Positions 6,339 through 11,631 of a DNA stretch of 11,631 nt are shown one piece after another. The stretch covers positions 1-11,631 of the forward strand of contig JAIRWE010000139.1 in NCBI GenBank assembly GCA_031253365.1, given 5' to 3'. The position numbers were made by a program, and so were the translations under genes. Below the pieces are notes generated by a model. That model was not told where the DNA came from, did no database searches, and saw nothing but the letters and a program-made list of their open reading frames with translations. This stretch comes from Oscillospiraceae bacterium. GTDB lineage: Bacteria; Bacillota; Clostridia; Oscillospirales; Ruminococcaceae. Position 1 is the stretch's first letter, and each line of letters begins with the position of its first letter.

Positions 6339-8270
6339 ATGTCCAAAACAAAGCTGTCCGCCATTTTCATTTTGGCGATTACTCTTGTCGTTCCGCGCGT
6401 TTCGGGCGTGAACGCGCAAACGTCCGCGACGCAGGAACCCAAGGAAATTTATTCTTTCGCCTTTGACGACGAGGCAGAGCAAGGCGAATACTTCACGGGG
6501 AGCGCGTCAATCGGGATTGAGTGGGTTTTCGGCGCGGATATGGGTCACGGCGACGATAACGCGCTCAAAATCACGCATACCGAGGGTACCGACTATAACA
6601 GCTACAATAACGCCGTTCGTCTGACATTCCCCGAACCGTTGTCCGTCGGCAAGGTATACCGCGTTTCCGCATGGTTTTACGCCCCTTCGGAAGGAAACGA
6701 AGGGAAGAAAACGCTTACCGGACCCGGTATAGTGCTGAACGGGGATTACGCGGGGGCGCAGGGTGTTTCAAAGTTTCCGACGGATTTCGGCTCTTTGCCC
6801 CTTGACGAGTGGAAAGGTATTGACGTTACGCTCCCCGCTTTGGATTCGCCCGTTGACTTTTTCGACATACGCATAGTCGTAAACGACGCGCCATTTCACC
6901 CGGATGTTTGGTATATGGACAACATTGAGATTTTACAGGTCGGGGAAGCAAGCGAGGAAGCGAAAACGCCCGAATGGGACCTTTCGCTTCCGTCTTTGCG
7001 CACGGTATTCTCGGACTATTTCTTGGTGGGAAACATCATGGAACCCGCCCAGACGTCCGTTTCGGAAACAACGACCATGTTTACGCACCACTATAACATC
7101 GTCACCCCCGAAAATTCCATGAAACCGTCCTATATGGCGAGGGCGAAGGGGCAGTATAATTATTCGGGCGCGGATACTTTCGTGGATTGGGCGGAAAAAA
7201 ACGGTCTTTTGGTTCACGGACACACACTCGTATGGCATTCCCAATCGGCGGACTGGCTGACTAAGGACGAGGACGGTCAACCGCTTACCCGCAAAGAGGC
7301 TAAAGCTAACATGGAGGAATACATCAACGCGGTCGCGGGACATTATTCGGGCAGGATACATTCATGGGATGTGGTGAACGAAGCGTTTACCACCAGCGTG
7401 GGCGGCGTCCCTTCCGACTGGCGAACCGCGCTCAGAGCGCTTTCGGGCGGTTCCGAAGCGTCTTCGTGGTATGCCGCTTATGAAAACGGCGCCGACGAAA
7501 GCAAGGGGGAACACGCCTCAGACTATATATACGACGCGTTCGTGTTCGCGAGGCTTGCCGACCCCAACGCGCTGTTGTACTACAACGACTTTAACGAAAC
7601 CTATCAGGGTAAACGCGAGGTTATCGCCTCAATGACGGAAGAGCTTAACGAGCGGTGGAAAAGCGACGGCAGAAACACAGAACCTAATCGTCTGCTTATC
7701 GAGGGGATAGGAATGCAGGCGCATTATTGGACGTCAAATCTCAGAGCGGAAGAAGTTGAGGATACCATTGTCCGTTTCGCGAAAACCGGCGCGATAATCA
7801 GCGTGTCGGAACTTGACATCCCCCTCGGAAGCTGGAGTAAATACGGCGAGCCGACGGAGGCGCAATTAAGGCGGCAAGCCGATTTATACAAGCAGGTGTT
7901 CGAGGTTTATCTGAAATACGCGGACAACATTGAGCGCGTGACTTTCTGGGGTAAAGCCGACCCGCAAAGTTGGCGCGGACAAGGCTATCCGCTGTTATTC
8001 GATAAATACTTCTCGGCGAAGGACTCTTTCTGGGCGGTGGTGGGAACCGCCGGGGTTTCGGAAGGCGACGTCGTCACGCCTGACCCGCTGACGCCTTTCG
8101 AAAGCACCGACAACGGCAACGGCAGCGAAAGTCCCGACAACGGCGGCAGCGAACCCCCCGGCGACGACGGTGACGGGGGCGGCGGCAACGCGGTTTGGAT
8201 AGTTATGGCGGTTGTGGCGGTTTCGGCCGGCGCGTTGTCAATGTTTTTCATAAATAAGGCGAGAAAATAG
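6339..8270 (+). CDS. Secreted, membrane-anchored GH10 endo-xylanase with N-terminal carbohydrate-binding-like domain
   Basis: A 643-residue extracellular enzyme predicted to cut the beta-1,4 backbone of xylan. Residues 1-26 are a signal peptide (cleavage after VNA). Residues about 38-205 resemble a beta-sandwich carbohydrate-binding module of the CBM4/9/22 type (FAFDDE at the start, WYMDNIEI at the end). Residues about 215-575 are a GH10 barrel: VHGHTLVWHSQ, acid/base E348 in WDVVNEAF, YYNDFNE, GIGMQAHY, nucleophile E491 in SVSELDIPL, and TFWGKADPQSW. A Gly/Asp/Ser/Pro/Asn-rich linker (about 580-617) leads to a membrane segment (618-638) and a basic tail NKARK. There is no LPXTG sorting signal, so the anchor is the membrane itself. 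GGAGG stands 8 nt before the ATG. The gene has its own consensus promoter and is divergent from the kinase operon. The GH10 call is firm; the exact binding-module family is not. Confidence 0.95.
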   Translation: MSKTKLSAIFILAITLVVPRVSGVNAQTSATQEPKEIYSFAFDDEAEQGEYFTGSASIGIEWVFGADMGHGDDNALKITHTEGTDYNSYNNAVRLTFPEPLSVGKVYRVSAWFYAPSEGNEGKKTLTGPGIVLNGDYAGAQGVSKFPTDFGSLPLDEWKGIDVTLPALDSPVDFFDIRIVVNDAPFHPDVWYMDNIEILQVGEASEEAKTPEWDLSLPSLRTVFSDYFLVGNIMEPAQTSVSETTTMFTHHYNIVTPENSMKPSYMARAKGQYNYSGADTFVDWAEKNGLLVHGHTLVWHSQSADWLTKDEDGQPLTRKEAKANMEEYINAVAGHYSGRIHSWDVVNEAFTTSVGGVPSDWRTALRALSGGSEASSWYAAYENGADESKGEHASDYIYDAFVFARLADPNALLYYNDFNETYQGKREVIASMTEELNERWKSDGRNTEPNRLLIEGIGMQAHYWTSNLRAEEVEDTIVRFAKTGAIISVSELDIPLGSWSKYGEPTEAQLRRQADLYKQVFEVYLKYADNIERVTFWGKADPQSWRGQGYPLLFDKYFSAKDSFWAVVGTAGVSEGDVVTPDPLTPFESTDNGNGSESPDNGGSEPPGDDGDGGGGNAVWIVMAVVAVSAGALSMFFINKARK

Positions 8271-8303
8271 CAAAAAGGCTTTCAAATAATTTGCGCTTGG
8301 CTA

Positions 8304-8332
8304 TTGACTTATTTTGCGCGGTATGTTACAAT
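8304..8332 (+). promoter_or_regulatory. Promoter of the Q/P-repeat protein gene
   Basis: TTGACT (8304-8309) and TACAAT (8327-8332) are separated by 17 nt, each one base from consensus. Transcription would begin near 8339, giving a leader of about 110 nt. This suggests the gene is expressed independently of the xylanase, although no clear terminator was seen after the xylanase. Confidence 0.75.
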
Positions 8333-8385
8333 ATGGCGGTAAAGGCGGACGCTTTTCATCAAAATGGTTAAAATAACGGCAAGAC

Positions 8386-8425
8386 CATTGTTCGCCGCAT
8401 TCGGCGGCAACACTCGCCGACAATG
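8386..8425 (+). promoter_or_regulatory. Structured 5' leader with alternative hairpins
   Basis: An outer stem, CATTGT (8386-8391) with ACAATG (8420-8425), encloses three short G/C arms: CGCCG (8393-8397), CGGCG (8402-8406) and CGCCG (8415-8419). The middle arm can pair with either flank, so two folds exclude each other. The structure ends about 10 nt before the ribosome binding site at 8435-8440. It may influence translation or mRNA stability; no known riboswitch family was recognised. Confidence 0.4.
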
Positions 8426-8449
8426 TTCTTTGAAAAGGAGAAAATAATT

Positions 8450-10426
8450 ATGGAAGAAAACAGAAACGACATGGGAATGAACGGTGTTCAGCCTGTTCAA
8501 GACCCGTCGCAAACACAGAATTTTCAGCAAACCGCTCAGCCGCAGTATCAGCAGACTGTTCAGCCGCAGTATCAGCAACCCGTTCAGCCGCAGTACCAGC
8601 AGACTGTTCAGCCGCAGTATCAACAGACTGTTCAACCGCAGTATCAGCAGACTGTTCAGCCGCAGTATCAGCAGACTGTTCAGCCGCAGTATCAGCAGTC
8701 CGTTCAGCCGCAGTATCAGCAGTCCGTTCAGCCGCAGTATCAACAGCCCGTTCAGCAAGGCTATATGACGCCCCCTCCTTTCGGGGAAACGATGAGCTAC
8801 GGCACCGTCGGCGCTATCAAGAAAACGTCGAAAGCCCCGATTATCGCGGTTGTTTCGGTGCTGGTCGCGGCGTTGGTCGGCGGCGGGATTTTTCTGCTTA
8901 CGCGCGGCGACAACCCGGTTATTAACTTGAACGGTAAGTCGTCGACCTACGAGAGAGCCGAACGCGACTTTGTCAAAAACGGACTGAGCGCCTATTCGGC
9001 GTTTGACAAACTGTCCGAAACCTCTGTCAGCGGCGAAGTGACAATCACGTTCACCCCCGAAGAGTATATCATTGATTTCCTGCGCGATAATTTGTATATG
9101 GACATTCCCGACAAAATCAATCCGACGACGTTTACGATACAATCGGCGGTTAAAGACAACGATTTGTATGCCGCTTACGCGTATAAAAACGGCGGAAAGG
9201 AAATCATTTCGGCGGATATATGGCTCAAAGGCGACGAGTTAGTGCTTTATATCCCGAAATTGGCTGAAAAATACTTGAAGATGGCGGTTGACATCAACGA
9301 CATTTCCGACAGCTTCTCCTACGCTTCCGTGTTCGACGGAATGGACGCGATGGCGAATTTGCCCGCGCCGCCTTCCGAGAAAGAGTTCGAGAAAATTTAC
9401 AACGCCGTGTGGGACGAGTATTTTGACATTACGAAAAACGCTCCGGTCCAGAAAAACGTGGATGTAAGCCTTGGCGGCATTTCCTTGAAGTGCGACGCCG
9501 TGGAAATTGATATTACCGAGGAAATGGCGTATAAACTCGCTTTGGCTTTGATGAAGGCGGTAGACAAGAGCGACGAAACAAAGGCTTATATCAACAGCGT
9601 CGTAAGGCAGAGCGGCGGATACTATTATTCTGACTTTGAGGTTGACAGCATTATCTCCGAGGGTATGAACGCGCTGGAAACCATGATTTCAGACTTGAAG
9701 GGTACAACAACCGATACTCTTCTTACCATGGTCGTTTACACCAACGGCGGCAATGTTGTGAAACGTGAAATTTCCATGAAGGATTACAGCAGTTTCAGCA
9801 TTTCCTACACCTCTTTGGAAAGCAAAGGGAAATATGAAACCGAAATGGTCTACAAGGCGGATGACAATTTGATAAAATACACCGATTCCGGCGAGAAAAA
9901 ATCGAACGCTTACAGCGGCGTTATGAAAATCAGCGTTAAGTACAAGGATTGGGAATATGATTACGACACCTGGGAAAGCCGCGAAGTTGACGTGGAAACG
10001 AGCGTGAACGCGACGTACAGCGGGTTGACCTTTGATAAGGACGACAACATTACGGGCGGCGAAATCGTAATCACGTCGGGTAGTTTGAATTTAGGCGGCG
10101 ATTCGGGAGAAATTTCGATAAAACTGTCCTTTAAGGAAAACGGCTTCAAAGGCAGCCTTGAATTAGGATATGTCAAGGTGGCGACAGTGGAAATCACCTA
10201 TTCCGAAGGTTTCTCCGGAAAGCCTTTCCCCGCTTTGACCTCCGATAACACTGTTTCCATAGATGGCGACGATTATTACGCGCTTGACGAGATTAGTGAG
10301 CAGGTGATTGAAAATCTCGCCCAAATCGCGGGGAATCTCGACGATAACGGTGTGTATGACATCGTCGGGTATATTTTCAGCATTTATGCAACCGCATTGG
10401 GCGGTGATTATTATTACGGATTTTAG
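8450..10426 (+). CDS. Membrane protein with Q/P-rich repeat N-terminus and large extracellular region, function unknown
   Basis: A 658-residue protein. The ATG at 8450 is chosen over one nine codons upstream because AAGGAG (8435-8440) stands 9 nt before it; the upstream ATG lies in the leader hairpin and lacks a site. Residues 30-101 are nine tandem copies of an 8-residue unit (consensus VQPQYQQT), followed by a Pro/Gly-containing stretch. A single membrane segment (129-151, APIIAVVSVLVAAL...) is preceded by lysines (KKTSK), so the repeats should lie in the cytoplasm and about 500 residues outside. The outer region alternates beta-type stretches and short helices and is rich in Asp, Lys and Tyr; no catalytic motif, cell-wall-binding repeat or cysteine pair is evident. 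Such Q/P/Y-rich N-termini before one membrane helix are common in Firmicutes membrane proteins, where they may mediate cytoplasmic contacts. It has its own promoter. I do not recognise a family. Confidence 0.9.
   Translation: MEENRNDMGMNGVQPVQDPSQTQNFQQTAQPQYQQTVQPQYQQPVQPQYQQTVQPQYQQTVQPQYQQTVQPQYQQTVQPQYQQSVQPQYQQSVQPQYQQPVQQGYMTPPPFGETMSYGTVGAIKKTSKAPIIAVVSVLVAALVGGGIFLLTRGDNPVINLNGKSSTYERAERDFVKNGLSAYSAFDKLSETSVSGEVTITFTPEEYIIDFLRDNLYMDIPDKINPTTFTIQSAVKDNDLYAAYAYKNGGKEIISADIWLKGDELVLYIPKLAEKYLKMAVDINDISDSFSYASVFDGMDAMANLPAPPSEKEFEKIYNAVWDEYFDITKNAPVQKNVDVSLGGISLKCDAVEIDITEEMAYKLALALMKAVDKSDETKAYINSVVRQSGGYYYSDFEVDSIISEGMNALETMISDLKGTTTDTLLTMVVYTNGGNVVKREISMKDYSSFSISYTSLESKGKYETEMVYKADDNLIKYTDSGEKKSNAYSGVMKISVKYKDWEYDYDTWESREVDVETSVNATYSGLTFDKDDNITGGEIVITSGSLNLGGDSGEISIKLSFKENGFKGSLELGYVKVATVEITYSEGFSGKPFPALTSDNTVSIDGDDYYALDEISEQVIENLAQIAGNLDDNGVYDIVGYIFSIYATALGGDYYYGF
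8537..8752 (+). repeat. Nine tandem 24-bp repeats in coding DNA
   Basis: Nine head-to-tail 24-bp units, in frame, each encode QPQYQQ followed by T, S or P and V (A precedes the first unit). Differences are few and mostly silent (CAG/CAA, TAT/TAC) or change the T/S/P position. The copy number probably varies between strains through slippage or recombination; any change would be a multiple of 8 residues and keep the frame. Confidence 0.97.
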
Positions 10427-10450
10427 TTGCGGTTGCGGGTAAATTAAATT

Positions 10451-10469
10451 GGTTCTTTGTTTTTGAACC
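10451..10469 (+). other. Small hairpin after the repeat-protein gene
   Basis: GGTTC (10451-10455) pairs with GAACC (10465-10469) around a T-rich 9-nt loop. The stem is too short and A/T-flanked to be a convincing terminator by itself. It sits between the stop codon at 10426 and the stronger hairpin at 10485-10521. Confidence 0.3.
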
Positions 10470-10484
10470 TACTCCAAAATTTGA

Positions 10485-10525
10485 GTAAACCTCCGAAATG
10501 GTATGACATCAGGAGGTTTACTTTT
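10485..10525 (+). terminator. Terminator of the repeat-protein gene, or leader attenuator of the phosphatase gene
   Basis: A perfect 10-bp stem, GTAAACCTCC (10485-10494) with GGAGGTTTAC (10512-10521), has a 17-nt loop and is followed by TTTTA. It has the form of an intrinsic terminator. It ends only 3 nt before the ribosome binding site of the next gene, and its left arm could instead pair with that site. A role in controlling the phosphatase gene is therefore possible. Confidence 0.65.
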
Positions 10526-10527
10526 AC

Positions 10528-10532
10528 GGAGG
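10528..10532 (+). promoter_or_regulatory. Ribosome binding site supporting a TTG start
   Basis: GGAGG stands 7 nt before the TTG at 10540-10542. No in-frame ATG lies nearby, and the RHG catalytic motif is only 10 codons in, so TTG is the best start for the phosphatase gene. Confidence 0.8.
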
Positions 10533-10539
10533 GTAAATT

Positions 10540-11148
10540 TTGAAAAATTACAGTATTTTTTTAATAAGGCACGGAATAACCGAAGGAAATCTCAGAGGGG
10601 AATATATAGGCGTTACCGATATTCCGCTTTGTGAACAGGGAAGGGAAGCAATAAGCGGTTGCGTTAAAAACAAAATGTATCCGAGCGTTGAAAAGGTTTA
10701 CGTTTCACCGCTGAAACGTTGTGTACAAACCGCCGAATTGATTTATCCCGAACACACTTTGCATTATATCGATAATCTGCGCGAGTGCGATATTGGCGAG
10801 TTCGAGTGCAAAACGATAGAACAACTTGCGGGTTTGCCCGAATACGAAGAGTGGATTAAAGGCGGAATGAACGCCCGCGCTCCGGGCGGCGAAAGCCACG
10901 GAGAGTTTACTTTGCGGTGCGTAGCCGGGCTGAATGAGGTTTTCACCGATATTTCGTGTTCCGGAGCGAGAAAAGCCTCTGTCATAACCCATGCGGGAGT
11001 AATAGTAAATCTTATGGCGGGGTTCGGATTGCCGAAAGGCAGACCGACTGATTTTTCTTTGAAGCAGGGGGAAGGCTGGATGATTAGTATGTCGGCGTAT
11101 TTGTGGCAAAAAGGGAATGTGTTTGAGATAATCGGGAAATTATCATAG
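10540..11148 (+). CDS. Histidine phosphatase family protein (phosphoglycerate mutase-like / CobC-like)
   Basis: A 202-residue cytoplasmic enzyme of the histidine phosphatase superfamily, which removes phosphate from small molecules through a phospho-histidine intermediate. The catalytic core is visible: R10-H11-G12 in FLIRHGITEGN (nucleophile H11), R60 in SPLKRCVQTAE, the acid E82 in LRECDIGEFE, and the second histidine H151 in VITHAGVIV. Length and the LRE..GEFE pattern fit the alpha-ribazole phosphatase (CobC)/small broad-range phosphatase branch better than the glycolytic mutase, which is about 50 residues longer. No cobalamin genes are visible, so the substrate cannot be named. Translation begins at TTG with a good ribosome binding site; the weak start codon and the adjacent hairpin suggest modest expression. 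No convincing promoter was found between this gene and the one before it. Confidence 0.9.
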   Translation: MKNYSIFLIRHGITEGNLRGEYIGVTDIPLCEQGREAISGCVKNKMYPSVEKVYVSPLKRCVQTAELIYPEHTLHYIDNLRECDIGEFECKTIEQLAGLPEYEEWIKGGMNARAPGGESHGEFTLRCVAGLNEVFTDISCSGARKASVITHAGVIVNLMAGFGLPKGRPTDFSLKQGEGWMISMSAYLWQKGNVFEIIGKLS

Positions 11149-11181
11149 GCAATCCGCAGAAACCGCAAGAATGAAGTCAAC

Positions 11182-11292
11182 ATGAAGCGGATAAAGATAT
11201 TGAACGAAAATACTCACAGCGTTGACAATTTCATATTTATTGCCATGATTTACCTCGAAGCCGCCGGATTGGATTTTGGGTTACCCACTTAA
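11182..11292 (+). CDS. Possible 36-residue small ORF, doubtful
   Basis: An ATG-started frame encodes 36 residues (beginning MKRIKILNENTHSVDN, with a hydrophobic middle IFIAMIYLEAAG). There is no clear ribosome binding site or promoter. It is in the same frame as the phosphatase gene, and the frame stays open from that gene's TAG stop, so it could be a decayed extension or chance. It was not recognised as any family. Confidence 0.2.
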   Translation: MKRIKILNENTHSVDNFIFIAMIYLEAAGLDFGLPT

Positions 11293-11310
11293 TTCAGCGA
11301 AGAGCCCATT

Positions 11311-11496
11311 TTAATTCGTCGCCGTAACGCCCGCCTTCCACTCATGGTATTGTCTGTCAATCTCTTCCGTAAGCTCGTCAATCCCCGCCGCTTTCAAGTC
11401 TGCGGAAAGCGCCGCCGCCGTGTCATAAAAGTCGTTGTTCACTTTGTAGTTTCCTTCATTTATCATCCAATATTCAGAATTCCATATATATCGTTG
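11311..11496 (-). pseudogene. C-terminal remnant of a protein, perhaps an ABC-transporter sugar-binding protein
   Basis: An open minus-strand stretch of 61 codons, preceded in frame by TGA (11497-11499), ends in the TAA at 11311-11313. Residues such as NDFYDTAAALSADLKAAG and IDELTEEIDRQYHEWKAG resemble the final helices of extracellular solute-binding proteins of sugar or oligosaccharide ABC transporters in Clostridia. The match is by general pattern only. The stretch is far too short to be a whole protein and has no start with a ribosome binding site; the ATG at 11464-11466 lacks one. It lies about 20-30 bp from the end of an IS30-type element, so it is most likely what remains of a gene broken by that insertion and later decay. 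A small intact gene using an internal start cannot be excluded. Confidence 0.5.
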
Positions 11497-11514
11497 TCAA
11501 CTTCAATTATTTCA

Positions 11515-11631
11515 TGATGGATTGTCAAATTAAGTGCAACGCTTATGCAAAATTTCGTAAGGAGTTCTAAAGCCGAGGCGTTTTCTCGGACGATTGTTAA
11601 GCAAATTGACGACAAATTCCAAGTCGTCGGA
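11515..11631 (-). mobile_element. One end of an IS30-family insertion sequence, cut by the window edge
   Basis: The element contains the 3' end of the transposase gene and a short terminal region. Reading inward on the plus strand, the stretch near 11520-11539 (ATTGTCAAATTAAGTGCAAC) resembles terminal repeats of some IS30-family elements in Firmicutes; this is from memory. The outer boundary at about 11515-11520 is an estimate because the opposite end lies outside the window. Confidence 0.6.
11530..11631 (-). CDS. IS30-family transposase, C-terminal end only
   Basis: The last 33 residues of a DDE transposase are visible. LEFVVNLLNNRPRK followed by RLGFRTPYEIL is the highly conserved C-terminal signature of IS30-family transposases (usual form LNNRPRKRLGFKTPYEVF), which includes the region of the third catalytic acidic residue. 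The rest of the gene lies beyond the right edge. After PYEIL the frame reads HKRCT and stops, whereas the next frame continues VALNLTI, which looks like the ending usually seen in this family. A small deletion may therefore have shifted the last few codons; the catalytic core would not be affected by that change. Confidence 0.85.
   Translation of the reverse strand, partial: SDDLEFVVNLLNNRPRKRLGFRTPYEILHKRCT

Noticed and set aside
8271..8303. Terminator after the xylanase gene
   Set aside because: No stem of useful length followed by a T run could be found.
8537..8752. Possible CRISPR array
   Set aside because: The 24-bp units are directly adjacent with no spacers, stay in frame and encode a peptide repeat.
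8309..9142. Minus-strand frame with repeated LLILRLNG units
   Set aside because: The repeats are only the antisense reading of the tandem QPQYQQ-coding repeats; the plus-strand gene has a promoter, ribosome binding site and membrane segment.

Overview
The window looks like a chromosomal piece of a Gram-positive, Clostridia-like gut or biomass-degrading bacterium; this is an inference. It rests on strong GGAGG-type ribosome binding sites before nearly every gene, GTG and TTG starts alongside ATG, near-consensus sigma-70 type promoters with 17-nt spacers, a secreted xylanase held by a C-terminal membrane segment with a basic tail, and a Q/P-rich membrane protein of a kind common in Firmicutes. 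No rRNA or other marker gene is present to fix the taxon.

Layout, left to right. Positions 1-1155 hold two minus-strand genes: the first codons of an unidentified gene, and before it an unrecognised 362-residue protein whose N-terminus resembles a PIN nuclease. A tRNA-Ala(GGC) gene lies just upstream on the same strand (1267-1339), with a hairpin between. Positions 1411-6105 hold a minus-strand signalling operon: a 1208-residue membrane hybrid histidine kinase (sensor domain, two near-identical PAS modules, HisKA, HATPase, receiver, Hpt), followed 54 nt later by a receiver/HD-GYP protein predicted to degrade cyclic di-GMP. A compact divergent promoter region (6195-6297) separates this operon from a plus-strand, secreted, membrane-anchored GH10 xylanase with an N-terminal carbohydrate-binding-like domain (6339-8270). 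Next come a membrane protein with nine 8-residue Q/P repeats and a large extracellular region (8450-10426) and a TTG-started histidine phosphatase (10540-11148). The right end (11311-11631) is debris: the C-terminal remnant of what may be a sugar-binding protein next to the 3' end of an IS30-family transposase gene.

How the genes may work together (inference): the kinase is built to sense an extracellular signal and pass phosphate through its own receiver and Hpt domain to the HD-GYP regulator, lowering cyclic di-GMP. The xylanase is transcribed divergently from the same short intergenic region, so polysaccharide breakdown and a switch between sessile and motile states may be linked, but no shared operator was identified. 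The phosphatase and the repeat protein have no evident link to this circuit. I found no complete novel system. The least explained parts are the PIN-like gene pair beside tRNA-Ala and the repeat protein.
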